Positions 29,927 through 40,515 are shown, numbered from the stretch's first letter. The stretch is 64,000 bases of DNA from Shewanella psychromarinicola (GCF_003855155.1 NZ_CP034073.1:1426001-1490000), one strand, 5' to 3'. Made by a program: numbers and translations. The notes: generated from the letters alone by a model not told the origin.

Positions 29927-30466
29927 TTAGTCTTTTATTTCAGCTCGCAAATACTTAAACAACTCTCTTGATGATTTTGATTCAGCACCTTTAGCCAGTT
30001 CTTTATTGGCTTGGCGGATCAATTGACGCATTTTTTGACGCTCAAGTTGTGGGTATAGATCCAATAACACTTGGATTTCATCATCGCCATTAGTTAATAA
30101 GCGTTCGCGAATTTTTTCAAAAATCTGCACTTGAGCTGCTTCATTATTGTTTTTATTCAACACTTTATCGAGTGCAGCTTGAATAGGTTCATGCTCAAAT
30201 CCGCGCATCAACTTACCAATGTATTGCAAATGGCGACGATAGGCTTCAGTTTTTTGTTTAATCAGTTTTGTTTTTAGAATCGCATCATACAGAAATTCAT
30301 CTAAACCCATTTTGTCTAATTGAGTTTTGCTCAGGGCAATCAAACGCATGCCAAGTTCTTGAGCATCCTCACTTTCTTTTTTTACACCCGTTCTGCTGAC
30401 ATAGTTGTCATCATTATCATAGGGCTGCTGAAATAGCTCAGAATCGCCAACAATTTTCATAGTCAT
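29927..30466 (-). CDS. darP: DarP/YjgA, 50S ribosome maturation factor (DUF615)
   Basis: About 179 residues from the ATG at 30464-30466 (MTMKIVGD). GAGG lies five bases upstream; the open frame extends further to 30499 but without a ribosome site. It matches the YjgA family: acidic N-terminus, VSRTGVKKESEDAQELGMRL, KLMRGFEHEPIQAALD and the C-terminal helix RELFKYLRAEI. DarP binds late 50S precursors and helps form the peptidyl transferase centre. It is divergent to pmbA, the usual arrangement. Confidence 0.92.
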   Translation of the reverse strand: MTMKIVGDSELFQQPYDNDDNYVSRTGVKKESEDAQELGMRLIALSKTQLDKMGLDEFLYDAILKTKLIKQKTEAYRRHLQYIGKLMRGFEHEPIQAALDKVLNKNNNEAAQVQIFEKIRERLLTNGDDEIQVLLDLYPQLERQKMRQLIRQANKELAKGAESKSSRELFKYLRAEIKD

Positions 30467-30619
30467 AAACCTCAAATCAATATGCATCAATGATAACATT
30501 TATTCGGCCTAGAATATGCAGAATTTATTGCTGATAGGCAGCGATATAAATGCTCGGTTATCAATCGCCATTTGAATTTGATATGCTAAGGTCAATTAGA
30601 CTAATCAAAGAGTAAATTT

Positions 30620-31999
30620 GTGGCTTCTCATCCTTCTCCAGCGCCTAGCGCAAGTGAACCAACCCCTAGAATTGATGCTGAATTATCGGCGTTAAAAGAC
30701 GCTGTCACTGTTGCGTTAGAATACGCAAAAGTGTTGGGGACTTCGGCCGCTGAAGTGGCCATCAGTAAGCAGCAAGGTTTGTCGGTTTCGACCCGTGAAA
30801 AAGAAGTTGAAACCGTTGAGTTTAATAAAGACGGTGCATTAGGCATTACCATTTACCGTGATGGCCGCAAAGGTAATTCATCAACTTCAGACTTAAGCCC
30901 TGAGGCGATTCGCCAAGCGGTAAAAGCGGCCGATGGTATTGCGAAATATACCTCAGAAGATCCTTTCAGTGGCTTGGCTGATCCCGCTTTGATGGCGCAA
31001 GATATTCGCGACTTAGAGTTATATCATCCACAAGATATCGATGCAGAAGAGCTCGCTCAGTTGGCCATTCGTGCAGAAGAAGCCAGTTTGTCAGTTGATA
31101 GCCGTATCCGTAACTCCGATGGTGCCAGCGCGAATGCGCATACTGCCGCCAGAGTTTATGGTAACAGCCATGGTTTTCTTAACGGTTATTGCAGCTCTCG
31201 CTACAGTTTAAGTTGTGTTGTAATAGGCCAAGAGTCTGATGGCAATATGCAGCGCGACTACGACTATACGGTGGCCCGTAAGTATCATGATTTACTGTCA
31301 CCTGAAGTGGTAGGTTTGCAAGCAGCAAACAAAACCTTAAGTCGATTGGATGCGCGTAAAATTCCTACTGCAAAAATGCCAGTGTTATTTGCGCCTGAAA
31401 TTGCCACAGGCCTCATGGGTCATTTAATTGGTGCGATTAGTGGTAGCAGTATTTACCGTAAGTCGAGCTTCTTAATGGAAGCTTTGAACACTCAAATATT
31501 CCCTGACTGGTTTAGCATTGAAGAGCAGCCGCATTTGGTTGGGGCCCTGGCTAGTGCTAATTACGACAGTGAAGGCGTGGCAACTCAAGACCGACGTATT
31601 ATTGACCGTGGCCAACTAGAGACCTATTTATTAACCAGTTACTCCGCACGTAAATTGGCGATGACTAATACAGGCCATGCCGGTGGTATTTATAACTGGA
31701 CCTTGAGCCATTCAAACCAAACATTTGACGACTTAGTGAAAGCCATGAATACCGGCTTAATTGTGACGGAAGTGATGGGCCAAGGCGTTAATGGTGTCAC
31801 CGGGGATTATTCTCGCGGCGCGGCGGGGTTTTATGTTGAAAACGGCGAGGTGTTATACCCCGTAGAAGAAATTACCATCGCAGGCAATTTAAAAGACATG
31901 TTTATGGGAATACAAGGTGTAGGTAAAGATCGCGATTTACGTTCATCAATCCGCACCGGCGGTATTTTACTGAGCGAGATGAAGGTCGCGGGTAATTAA
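30620..31999 (+). CDS. pmbA: PmbA/TldE, partner of the TldD metalloprotease
   Basis: A 459-residue PmbA-family protein starting at a GTG. It has the family pattern (QGLSVSTREKEVETVEFNKD in the N-terminal domain; GVTGDYSRGAAGFYVENGEV and ITIAGNLKDMFMGI in the C-terminal domain) but no HEXXXH motif, as expected for the non-zinc subunit. It forms a heterodimer with TldD. It is followed by a strong terminator. Confidence 0.95.
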   Translation: MASHPSPAPSASEPTPRIDAELSALKDAVTVALEYAKVLGTSAAEVAISKQQGLSVSTREKEVETVEFNKDGALGITIYRDGRKGNSSTSDLSPEAIRQAVKAADGIAKYTSEDPFSGLADPALMAQDIRDLELYHPQDIDAEELAQLAIRAEEASLSVDSRIRNSDGASANAHTAARVYGNSHGFLNGYCSSRYSLSCVVIGQESDGNMQRDYDYTVARKYHDLLSPEVVGLQAANKTLSRLDARKIPTAKMPVLFAPEIATGLMGHLIGAISGSSIYRKSSFLMEALNTQIFPDWFSIEEQPHLVGALASANYDSEGVATQDRRIIDRGQLETYLLTSYSARKLAMTNTGHAGGIYNWTLSHSNQTFDDLVKAMNTGLIVTEVMGQGVNGVTGDYSRGAAGFYVENGEVLYPVEEITIAGNLKDMFMGIQGVGKDRDLRSSIRTGGILLSEMKVAGN

Positions 32000-32047
32000 C
32001 ACCTTTTGCTGAAAAACGCATTTATGGTTTAAATGTAAAAATAATTA

Positions 32048-32083
32048 AAGCCTCTTATCTAATTGATTAAGAGGCTTTTTTTT
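32048..32083 (+). terminator. Rho-independent terminator after pmbA
   Basis: Stem AAGCCTCTTA / TAAGAGGCTT with a ten-base loop and a run of eight T. Confidence 0.9.
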
Positions 32084-32199
32084 GGCTTTAATTTGTCTCT
32101 TGACGCTTTATATCTTTACTTTACCTTTCTTGACAGTCGTTTACAGGCAAAGGTTGTCATAACTCTTGTAAATGTAACTAGATGGTTAATGGAGTAAAT

Positions 32200-33567
32200 A
32201 TGTTTAACAAAAAAATAAGTCGATTGATGATGGTGTCTGCAATGGGAGCCTTGTTATTAGGGTGTGGCTCAGACAGTGAAGAAAGCAGTGATGATGTCGC
32301 ATATGTGCAGTTTTATAATGCATCACCTAATAGCACATCGACCTCGTTAGTGCTCGATGACTATTCATATACTGCGGTTGATTTTGCTGATTCAATGCCG
32401 CGTTATGCTTATAGTACAGGGAGTACAGAACTGGACATTTATGGTCAAGATGAAGATAGTGAAACGGTAACCGTTTACAGCGATACCATTGATTTAGCGA
32501 GCGACTCGAACCATTTGTTTGTGCTCTATGGTGACTATCACGATCCCGAACTATTGGATATTAACTATTCACGCGATGAAATGGACGAGTTAAATGCCGA
32601 CGAGGATAATGACTACAGCAAAATGGAAGTGCTGGTGGCTAACGTAGCGACTGATGAAGGTACTTTTGATACCTATATTTCACTCGATACCCAAACCATT
32701 GACGAAGCTGTGATGCTCGGTAATGTGCCGTATAGCAGTTACACCAGCGAACAGATATTCGATACTGATGATTATATTGTGTATCTGACCGAAACCGGCA
32801 CTAAAAATGTGATTTACACAACAGGTAGCATGAGTTTAACCTCGGAAACTGCCTATAAATTGATGATTCGCAACAGTTTTGGTGCAGGTGATATTAACGT
32901 CACTATCGACAGCATTGACTCAACTACAACGCCTGTTACTTACGCCGCGTTAGAGGCAACGGCCGATTATCGCGTGTTTAATGGTTTAGAAACTCAAAGT
33001 ATTGACGTTGATGTGGCCAGTAAGCAAGAGACACAATACTTGTATGGTATTTCACCCTTCACAGTAACGGGTTACCAATCAACATCGTTTAATGATTATG
33101 GTATCACTGCTAAGGATGCGACGAGCAAAGCCAAGTTGTTCGATAACTTGCTAGTAACGTTTAACCAAGATGAAGTGAAGTCCTTACTGATTTATCAACA
33201 AGAAGACAGTTCTGTCAAAGGTATGGTGATCGAGCAAGACTTACGACCTCGAGCTTTTGAATATAAAGTCGATGTGGTCAATTTGGCTTACGATTATGAT
33301 GATCTAACCGTGTATTTTGTCCGCGCTTCAGAAACTATCGAAACCGCCGAATACAGCTTAACGGATTTAGATTTTGTCGAGCAACTAAGCCTAACACTGC
33401 CTGAAGATTATTATGAGATTAACATTGTTTACGAGGCCGATAATGGCACGCAAACGTTAGTTTATCAGTCTGATGCAATCAGCTTTGATGGCGACAGTAA
33501 CTATACTTTCGTGCTGACTCCAGACAGTACCAGTACTTTAGGTCATAGACTTACGTCATTACAGTAA
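32200..33567 (+). CDS. DUF4397-like lipoprotein
   Basis: About 455 residues from the ATG at 32200, which follows GGAG; an in-frame ATG at 32182 is less likely. The lipobox is LLLGCGSD. The mature part is acidic, with two DUF4397-like modules beginning YVQFYNASPNSTSTSLVLDD and YRVFNGLETQSIDVDVAS. Proteins of this kind are secreted or cell-surface beta-sandwich proteins of unknown function. It is a single-gene unit ending in a strong palindromic terminator. Confidence 0.8.
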   Translation: MFNKKISRLMMVSAMGALLLGCGSDSEESSDDVAYVQFYNASPNSTSTSLVLDDYSYTAVDFADSMPRYAYSTGSTELDIYGQDEDSETVTVYSDTIDLASDSNHLFVLYGDYHDPELLDINYSRDEMDELNADEDNDYSKMEVLVANVATDEGTFDTYISLDTQTIDEAVMLGNVPYSSYTSEQIFDTDDYIVYLTETGTKNVIYTTGSMSLTSETAYKLMIRNSFGAGDINVTIDSIDSTTTPVTYAALEATADYRVFNGLETQSIDVDVASKQETQYLYGISPFTVTGYQSTSFNDYGITAKDATSKAKLFDNLLVTFNQDEVKSLLIYQQEDSSVKGMVIEQDLRPRAFEYKVDVVNLAYDYDDLTVYFVRASETIETAEYSLTDLDFVEQLSLTLPEDYYEINIVYEADNGTQTLVYQSDAISFDGDSNYTFVLTPDSTSTLGHRLTSLQ

Positions 33568-33615
33568 TGTTAAGTTAATTGAGAGTGAGTTAAGCCACTG
33601 TCGATAAAACATCAA

Positions 33616-33645
33616 AAAAGCCGATATCATCGATATCGGCTTTTC
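33616..33645. terminator. Bidirectional terminator between the DUF4397 lipoprotein and the chemoreceptor gene
   Basis: Perfect 12-base stem AAAAGCCGATAT / ATATCGGCTTTT with a five-base loop; A-run and T-run on opposite sides allow function on both strands between these convergent genes. Confidence 0.88.
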
Positions 33646-33700
33646 ATTTAGCGCTTATATTCAAATGGACATACAAACGAGTAAGTTAGTTAGCCTAAGG

Positions 33701-35140
33701 CTAATTAGTGCGGTATTGGCTTAAAATTTTACCTAAATCAGCGGATGCTTTTGATAACGCTTTAACACCGCTTGAAGACTGTTGTGATAAACCCCTAATA
33801 ACATTTGATTTCTGTCTTATATCCGTCAGTTCTTTGGCAATGTCATTTGCCACTGCACTTTGTTCTTCTGACGATGTAGAAATTTGGAAACTCATGTCCA
33901 TAATTGAACGTGATGATTCTGAAATCGCATTAATATCAGTACCAATATTAGTGATCAAATCGCTGCTGGTTTGTGCCTGCTTAACCGTATCTTGAGTGAT
34001 ACTGTCGATATTGAGTGTTTCACTTTGCAGGAGTTCAATCATTTTATGAATTTCAACAGTCGCTGCTTGAGTACGACCTGCAAGGGTTCTTACTTCATCG
34101 GCAACAACGGCAAACCCTCGTCCCATTTCACCCGCGCGTGCCGCTTCAATGGCAGCGTTTAATGCCAGCAAGTTGGTTTGATCAGAAATAGCATTAATGG
34201 TGGTGATCACATCATTAATATTGGTCGCATTAATTTTTAGGGTATGGACCGAGTTTGACGTTTGTTCAATGTAGGTCGATAACTGTTTAATTTCATTAAT
34301 GGCACGCTTTGCCCGGTCATAACTCTGACGTGTATACTCCGAATCTTGTTCAACTTTTTGGGTTGAATTGCGGGCAATATTAGACACTTCAGCGGCGGAT
34401 GCGGTCATTTCTTCCATTGCCGTAGCAACCGAGTCAAGTGATGCATATTGTTGATCAATTTGTTCAGCACTTTGAGCCGTTTCACTGGCAAACGAGCTGG
34501 AAGTCGTTTCCAATGTTTCGGCACTTTTTTTCACTGTAACAACAAGCTCGGTTAATGTGTCCATGGCTTTATCTAGCGCACAACCAATGGTGCCGAATTC
34601 ATCACGACCAGGATGGAAGCCTAAACGAGAGGTGAGATCTCCTTTGGCAATTTTTTCCGTGGTATCCCATAACACCCACAGCGCTCCACCAATAAAAGTG
34701 GCATTCCAGTAAAGCACGATAGCAAAGGGCAAGATCCATAACAATGAGAGCAATAGTGACATTAATGCAGCTTGCTTAGCATTGGCTTCTTGACCATAGA
34801 CTGATTCACTCAGCGTATAATATTGGCCATCTAATGCATAAACCGCAGTAACGGTATCTTGTTGGCGTGAACTAATTTGCGAACGACCAGACACCTGTAA
34901 GCCTAAGTTTGAAGCTTGTGCAAGCTGGCTGGTAGCATCTAGTGCTTGAACGGTAGCGGCCATTTTTTGTTCTAAAACATGTAATGATTGCTGTTCAATA
35001 TGTTCAATTTTATTTAAGTAACCACTAATCGATACACTGGATAAAATGATCAGGAACAGTCCGAAGACAGTCCAAAACTTATCGTTAATGGACATTTTGA
35101 TAAAGAGTTTATCGATATTTCTAAAATCAACTTGTTTCAT
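33701..35140 (-). CDS. Methyl-accepting chemotaxis protein
   Basis: A 479-residue chemoreceptor with two membrane helices (about residues 22-42 and 124-155) enclosing a small periplasmic domain of about 80 residues. A HAMP linker and a signalling domain follow, with the hallmark tip [20 protein letters not shown] then [15 protein letters not shown]. The periplasmic part is too short for a Cache or four-helix sensor domain, so the stimulus cannot be guessed. It is transcribed alone, convergent with the preceding lipoprotein gene. Confidence 0.93.
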   Translation of the reverse strand: MKQVDFRNIDKLFIKMSINDKFWTVFGLFLIILSSVSISGYLNKIEHIEQQSLHVLEQKMAATVQALDATSQLAQASNLGLQVSGRSQISSRQQDTVTAVYALDGQYYTLSESVYGQEANAKQAALMSLLLSLLWILPFAIVLYWNATFIGGALWVLWDTTEKIAKGDLTSRLGFHPGRDEFGTIGCALDKAMDTLTELVVTVKKSAETLETTSSSFASETAQSAEQIDQQYASLDSVATAMEEMTASAAEVSNIARNSTQKVEQDSEYTRQSYDRAKRAINEIKQLSTYIEQTSNSVHTLKINATNINDVITTINAISDQTNLLALNAAIEAARAGEMGRGFAVVADEVRTLAGRTQAATVEIHKMIELLQSETLNIDSITQDTVKQAQTSSDLITNIGTDINAISESSRSIMDMSFQISTSSEEQSAVANDIAKELTDIRQKSNVIRGLSQQSSSGVKALSKASADLGKILSQYRTN

Positions 35141-35670
35141 GGTTTTGGTACCTAAACCGGTAAAGACAATAAATTCAAAGACTAGATAAGCTTGTCATAT
35201 TTTAATATTAAATAGACAGCTTAATCGTATTTTGTGTGTGATGAACATGACATTCAATCATCATCAATACATGATCAATATCGACAATAAATCGAATAGC
35301 TTAAGTTATTTATTGGATTTTTTGTACAATGTCTATTTAACGTACTAAGTCACTTACTGTTGGTGGAAATGTCATCGCGACAATCTGATAATGTCTGACA
35401 TTTTCAAAATGATTAGATGATTAGATGAGAGGAATATACGGCACGCAACAGTATGTTGTAAGTTTTTTCTTTTTTATTTAAACAAGTGTTACAAAGTTTA
35501 TTTTAACGTGTGCATATTAAAATGGGGGTTGTTTTTGTGTTAGCTACTGTTTTTAATTGGTTATTTCCCTCTCAAGTTATCCTTGTTCTTTTGCAAGCAT
35601 AAAATATTAAAGTTAATCAATGAGATAGCTATTTATTTGCCTCGTTAATGTGATCTATGTTGTTTTTTAT
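35141..35670. other. AT-rich intergenic region between divergent genes
   Basis: About 530 bases, strongly AT-rich, between the chemoreceptor gene (-) and the nuclease gene (+). It has no open frame worth reporting and no clear RNA gene. Promoters for both genes are expected here or just downstream. Half-site-like TGTGA sequences occur but no full CRP-type palindrome. Confidence 0.5.
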
Positions 35671-35728
35671 GTAATCAAAATTTGACACAATCCAGCCGAA
35701 TATTACAAAAAAATAGCATTTTGATTAC
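35671..35728. promoter_or_regulatory. Inverted repeat flanking the likely promoter of the nuclease gene
   Basis: Two perfect 11-base arms, GTAATCAAAAT (35671-35681) and ATTTTGATTAC (35718-35728), are separated by 36 bases. Between them lie TTGACA (a candidate -35) and a TATTAC-like -10. The second arm ends 18 bases before the start codon. This layout suits a paired operator, or a mRNA leader hairpin. The function is inferred. Confidence 0.4.
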
Positions 35729-35746
35729 AAAATATGGGGTTAAAAA

Positions 35747-38362
35747 ATGAAAGGACTGACTAAACTAACGGCGGTTTCACTCGCAGTTGCTGCAGCATTG
35801 CCAATGATGGCAAATGCAGATGTATTGATTAGTGAATACGTTGAAGGTAGTTCATACAATAAAGCGATTGAGCTTTACAACAACAGTGATGTTGAAATTG
35901 ATTTAACTGGTTATAAATTAGTACGTTATAAAGATGGAGACACCGTTGCACTGGATATGGTGGTGTTAACTGACTCAATTGCCGCTAAAGGTGTCAAAGT
36001 TATTTTGAATACAAATGCAGCGATTACCTTACCAGCCTCAACCGACACTATGACGGGCGATGTCAATTTTAATGGTGGCGATGCTGTCGGCTTATTAAAA
36101 GACGGTGTGCTAGTTGATGTGATTGGTGACATTCCAACGCCAGACGGTTGGGGCAGCAATACTACATTCCAACGTAAATTAGACGCCTTAACAGCCAGCA
36201 CCACTTATGATGCAACCCAATGGGTTACATTAAATATAGACACCTTTAGTGGTTTAGGCTCGCTTGACGCAGCCACCATTCCAGATACCGTCGCATTTAC
36301 CTGTAATGGCGCCACACTCACCAATATTTATGATGTCCAAGGCGCTGGAGATTCTAGCCCATTGATTGTTGATGGTAGTTTTTCATCGGCTAACGAAGTG
36401 ACCGTAAAAGGGATTGTTACTGCGAGAAGTGACAGTTTATATAAGGGTTTCTTTATTCAAGACATGCAAGGCGACAACTCGCCTTATACCTCTGACGGCA
36501 TTTTTGTCTTTCTAGACCAAGCCGCGCCAGACACGATTCAGCCCGGTGCTGAAGTGTGTGTGCAAGGTAAAGTAAACGAGTTTTACGGCTCAACTCAGAT
36601 AGACCTTAAAGCCGATCAAAAATTTGAAGTGGGCGCATTAGGCGAAGTACCTGCGGCCAGTGCATTTTATGTTGCCGATGGTGAAACCCTAGCGCAAGCA
36701 TTAGAGCGTGTCGAAGGCATGAAAGTGACATTAGATGCCGGTAGTGAGATGAAAATCACCCGCAACTTTAGTTTCGATTATGATTCATATCGTAACAATA
36801 TGGTGTTGTCTCATAAAGCCCCATTAATGAAGCCGACTCAAGTGTTTGAGCCAAATTCAGCTGAGTCTGTTGCATTAGGTGAAGCCAATGCTGTTAATCA
36901 GTTATTTGTAGAATCTGACTATAAGGCTAAAAGCGGCGAAGTACCTTACTTCCCAGATTTTAACGCTGAAACCGGCTATATCCGTGTTGGCGACCAACTA
37001 ACAAACCTTGAAGGTGTGATTGGTTATAGCTACAGCGCATACCGTATTTTAGCGACCAACACCATTACGGCCGGTGATTTTATCCGCGCGAATGACCGTA
37101 CCTATGCGCCAACAGTAGCAGATATGGGTGATATTCGGGTAGCGAGCTTTAATGTATTGAACTTCTTCAATGACTCGGTTGGTGGTGATGTTAATCCATC
37201 AAACAGCAATCGCGGTGCGAAAGTAGAAGCTGAAATGGTATTGCAGCGCACTAAAATTGTGACTGCGCTAGTGGCCATGAATGCCGATGTTGTTGGTTTA
37301 ATGGAAATTGCTAACAATGGCTTTGGTGAGCTTAGTGCAATCCAAAACTTGGTTGATGCCCTTAATGCCGAATTAGCGGATGATCAAGCCTATCGCTTTG
37401 TTGAAGTTGAAGAGGCTGATAAATATGACGGCAAATTCATCGGTGGTGATGCAATTACCGTTGGTATGCTATATCGCCCCGCGCGTATCAGCTTAGACGG
37501 TGCAGCAAACGTTATCGCAACGCCAGAGCAACATGCTGCCGAAGGTGCTCAAACCCGCGAGAAAGACAGCGTGGTTGAGCAAAGCCCAGGCTATGATAAG
37601 TTCCAACGTCACAGCTTAGTGCAAAGCTTTAGCATTAATGATGAAAAACTGACTATTGTTGTTAATCACCTGAAATCGAAAGGTTCAGGTTGTATTGAAG
37701 ACTGGGCTGAGTTTAACGAAGATTCAGAACCCGCAGACATGCAAGGCAAGTGTAATGCGTTCCGAGTGTCCGCTGCCAAAGTATTAGGTGAGTCACTAAA
37801 AGATGTTGAAGGTGATGTACTGGTTATTGGTGACTTAAATGCCTATGGCAAAGAAGATCCGGTTGCAGTATTGACTGACTATGATGCGTCAACAACTGAT
37901 CATATTATTCGCACCGCTTCTTGGACAACCTTAAACGGTAAAGTGTACGAGCGCGAAGGTAGTGTGATTGATAAAGGTTATGGGTTAATTAACTTAAACA
38001 CTCAAGCACATGGTGCAACGACTTACTCATATAGTTATAACGGTGAGTTAGGTAACTTAGACCATGCTTTGGGTAATGCGAGTTTAGCGGCTAAGTTAGT
38101 CGATATTGACGACTGGCACATCAACTCGGTTGAATCTAACCTGTTTGAATATGGCAGCAAGTACACTGGTGATTTGGTTAAATCAGAGAATGCATTTTCT
38201 GCCTCAGATCACGACCCTGTGATCATTGCATTGAGCTATCCAGAACCAGTAGTGGTATTACCTACGCCAACACCTGAACCTGTGAAAGACAGCGATGGTG
38301 GTAGTTTAGGTTACTTTGCGTTGATGTTATTAGGTGCACTAGGCTTACGCCGTCGCAGTTAA
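35747..38362 (+). CDS. ExeM-like extracellular nuclease with lamin-tail domain and GlyGly-CTERM
   Basis: An 871-residue secreted protein. The signal peptide is about residues 1-24 (MPMMANA|DV). A lamin-tail-like domain spans about 25-140 (LISEYVEGSSYNKAIELYNN), an OB-like domain about 195-300, and an endonuclease/exonuclease/phosphatase domain about 460-825 (IRVASFNVLNFF, LMEIANNG, VNHLKSKG, VIGDLNAYG, ASDHDPVI). The end is a GlyGly-CTERM-type sorting tail: DGGSLGYF, hydrophobic stretch, GLRRRS. ExeM-type nucleases of Shewanella degrade extracellular DNA and affect biofilms; the tail implies rhombosortase processing and type II secretion. Confidence 0.9.
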   Translation: MKGLTKLTAVSLAVAAALPMMANADVLISEYVEGSSYNKAIELYNNSDVEIDLTGYKLVRYKDGDTVALDMVVLTDSIAAKGVKVILNTNAAITLPASTDTMTGDVNFNGGDAVGLLKDGVLVDVIGDIPTPDGWGSNTTFQRKLDALTASTTYDATQWVTLNIDTFSGLGSLDAATIPDTVAFTCNGATLTNIYDVQGAGDSSPLIVDGSFSSANEVTVKGIVTARSDSLYKGFFIQDMQGDNSPYTSDGIFVFLDQAAPDTIQPGAEVCVQGKVNEFYGSTQIDLKADQKFEVGALGEVPAASAFYVADGETLAQALERVEGMKVTLDAGSEMKITRNFSFDYDSYRNNMVLSHKAPLMKPTQVFEPNSAESVALGEANAVNQLFVESDYKAKSGEVPYFPDFNAETGYIRVGDQLTNLEGVIGYSYSAYRILATNTITAGDFIRANDRTYAPTVADMGDIRVASFNVLNFFNDSVGGDVNPSNSNRGAKVEAEMVLQRTKIVTALVAMNADVVGLMEIANNGFGELSAIQNLVDALNAELADDQAYRFVEVEEADKYDGKFIGGDAITVGMLYRPARISLDGAANVIATPEQHAAEGAQTREKDSVVEQSPGYDKFQRHSLVQSFSINDEKLTIVVNHLKSKGSGCIEDWAEFNEDSEPADMQGKCNAFRVSAAKVLGESLKDVEGDVLVIGDLNAYGKEDPVAVLTDYDASTTDHIIRTASWTTLNGKVYEREGSVIDKGYGLINLNTQAHGATTYSYSYNGELGNLDHALGNASLAAKLVDIDDWHINSVESNLFEYGSKYTGDLVKSENAFSASDHDPVIIALSYPEPVVVLPTPTPEPVKDSDGGSLGYFALMLLGALGLRRRS

Positions 38363-38405
38363 TGATGAGGTGATAAAGAAGTATCATCGTTCATTGATGA
38401 TGCAG

Positions 38406-38437
38406 AAAAAAGGATGACAACTGTCATCCTTTTTTTA
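38406..38437 (+). terminator. Rho-independent terminator after the nuclease gene
   Basis: Fourteen-base stem AAAAAAGGATGACA / TGTCATCCTTTTTT with a two-base loop plus a T-run. Confidence 0.9.
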
Positions 38438-38595
38438 TGATAAAACGACTCTTGGCTAGGGGGTAACGTCAAACGGATACCTACCCATTTTGATAAGGAC
38501 AGCCAATACGGTTTAAAGCATTGGCGATTCAACGCTTAAGGCTTGCTGACGACGATTTTGTATTGATTTCAGCCGCTGTTTACGACGATGCCAGT

Positions 38596-38626
38596 ACAAA
38601 TAAGGCGCCATAGGCGCCTTATTTGT
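38596..38626. terminator. Strong hairpin after purC
   Basis: Fourteen-base perfect stem ACAAATAAGGCGCC / GGCGCCTTATTTGT with a three-base loop, 18 bases past the purC stop. The T-run on the purC side is weak, so termination by this hairpin is likely but not certain. Confidence 0.65.
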
Positions 38627-38643
38627 AATTGGGGAAACGTTAT

Positions 38644-39747
38644 TTATACAATTAAATCATATTGTTCACGTAATACTTTAATAATGTCTGCTTTAGGGTT
38701 AGCTGGGAGTGAAATCGTGGCTCCGGTGACTTTTTCTGCAACACCAATATAAGTACGAGATACGTTCATCATTGCTGCTAACGGTAGCTCGTTATCTCGA
38801 GCAAGGGCTTCACGTTCTGGCATTCTGTCTTTGTTTAACAAAATGTCGGCATCGTCAAAGTGATTTAATAAAAACTGACGGAAACCTTCTTTTGAGTTTT
38901 CAACAATCTTACCTTCGCGATAAGCTGCGCCATCCCAAATACGTGATGAATCAGGAGTGCCGACTTCATCCATGTAAATCAGTTTAGCGTTGCCGTCTTT
39001 ATCGTTGACATAACCAAACTCAAACTTGGTATCAACAAACACTTGGTCAAGCTTGGCTAGTGCAGCAGAAATCACTTTAAAGCCTTGCTTGAGCAGGACT
39101 TCATATAGGTCGATATCTTGTGGTTTTTCAAAGCCAAATGCTTGGTAGTTGGCTTCAATGTCGCTACGACTAATATTGACGTCATCCTGTGCTGGTACAC
39201 CTGGAATGCCGGTTAAAATACCTTTGGTTGACGGAGTGATTAGCAGTTCAGACAGTTTTTGATCTTTGTTTAAGCCTTCAGGCAGGGTGATGCCGCAAAA
39301 TACTCGTTCACCTTTTGAATAAGCCCGCCACATAGAGCCGGTAATGTACTGACGACAAATGGCTTCCACTTTAATTGGACGGGCTTTTTGCACTATCCAC
39401 ACAAAAGGGTGTGGGATATCTAAGATATGGCTATCAGCTAAGCCATTTTCGGCAAATAAACTAAACCAATGGTTTGAAATGGCATTGAGTGCCGCGCCTT
39501 TGCCTGGGATGCCTTGCAAGTTACCTTCGCCATGAAAAATACAATCAAAAGCAGAAATTCTATCACTGATCACCATAATCGCTAGTGGCGTATCTTCAGG
39601 TACATCGTAACCTTTGTCGCGAATTAAGCGGCGGCTATCAGTATCGGTTAACCAGTAAACACTGCGAACTTTGCCACTGTGGACAGGCTTGTCGGTACGG
39701 ATAGGTAAATCATTGTTCACGGCAAGAACGGAATCAGCAAGACTCAT
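38644..39747 (-). CDS. purC: SAICAR synthetase (purine biosynthesis), long Vibrio/Shewanella type
   Basis: A 367-residue phosphoribosylaminoimidazole-succinocarboxamide synthase. It joins CAIR and aspartate with ATP in purine synthesis. Visible motifs include SGKVRSVYW (nucleotide loop), [49 protein letters not shown]. It is longer than the 237-residue E. coli enzyme and matches the separate long form seen in Vibrio and Shewanella. Transcribed alone on the - strand. Confidence 0.94.
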   Translation of the reverse strand: MSLADSVLAVNNDLPIRTDKPVHSGKVRSVYWLTDTDSRRLIRDKGYDVPEDTPLAIMVISDRISAFDCIFHGEGNLQGIPGKGAALNAISNHWFSLFAENGLADSHILDIPHPFVWIVQKARPIKVEAICRQYITGSMWRAYSKGERVFCGITLPEGLNKDQKLSELLITPSTKGILTGIPGVPAQDDVNISRSDIEANYQAFGFEKPQDIDLYEVLLKQGFKVISAALAKLDQVFVDTKFEFGYVNDKDGNAKLIYMDEVGTPDSSRIWDGAAYREGKIVENSKEGFRQFLLNHFDDADILLNKDRMPEREALARDNELPLAAMMNVSRTYIGVAEKVTGATISLPANPKADIIKVLREQYDLIV

Positions 39748-39957
39748 GCGAATGTTCCTTAGGTTGAAGGGCGTATAGGGTTTTTATGGCGGCTATGTTA
39801 CCTGCATTAAGCGGGTTTGCCACGGGAAAGGGTGAGTTGAAATAGGCTTTTTTGTTATGCGAACAATCATCGACTAGTTTAGCAATATCTTGATAAAGAC
39901 TTTGTCAGGTTAATCAGGCAAAATTCACTTCCTAAATAGTGCTTGGAATAACAAAAA

Positions 39958-40206
39958 TTGAACAGCGAACAAGTAAGTATTAATAACCGTTTAGGGCTGA
40001 TATTTGTGTCTATTGCGGTATTTTTCTGGGGCATTTTACCTATTGCGTTAAAGCTATCAGGTGGTTTTATTACCCCAGTAACCCTGACTTGGTTTCGGTT
40101 TGTCGTGGCATTAGTGGTGACCTTGTTAATTCAATGGCGCTTAGGGGTATTAAGGCACAATACTGCTAGAGTCGCTTCGCTGCTAGGGCGGACTGCGTCC
40201 TGCTAG
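39958..40206 (+). pseudogene. Truncated EamA/DMT-family permease
   Basis: From a TTG start, about 66 codons encode the beginning of an EamA-type transporter (AVFFWGILPIALKLSGGFI, then TPVTLTWFRFVVAL, two membrane helices). The frame then runs into repeat DNA (ARVASLLGRTASC) and stops. The remaining about 220 residues expected for the family are absent from the following 350 bases. The gene was probably broken by the deletion or insertion that left the repeats. Confidence 0.8.
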
Positions 40207-40440
40207 GAAATGATAACAAGCGAACGCAGCGCTCACGGATAAAGTGGTCTACCACCTAGGCTCTTGGCTTGTCATCTCTTAATCTATCTCGTCACCGCTT
40301 GTTATCTCAGGAATAGGGACAGCTTCGCTGCTAAGATTTTATAGCATCTAGCCGCGCAGCGTCCTAGCAGCGTAGCGATCTAGGCTCTTGCTATAGCATC
40401 TAGCCGCATAGCGACCTAGAACCTAGAACCTAAGAATAGT
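40160..40440. repeat. Patch of short REP-like repeats built around CTAGC-AGCG-CTAGG
   Basis: Repeated short motifs: GCTAGGGCGGACTGCGTCCT, TAGCCGCGCAGCGTCCTAGC, AGCAGCGTAGCGATCTAGG, TAGCCGCATAGCGACCTAG and CTAGAA in tandem. An inverted pair GATAACAAGCG (40212-40222) and CGCTTGTTATC (40296-40306) encloses about 75 bases. The whole patch replaces the 3' part of the EamA gene. No open frame of note is inside. It resembles dispersed non-coding repeats seen between genes in some Shewanella genomes; that link is from memory. Confidence 0.65.
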
Positions 40441-40515
40441 GATATTAAAAAGATAATCGCCAAGTTAATGGATGCTAATGATGTTTAGACTTATTTTGTC
40501 ATTAGAATAGAAAAC

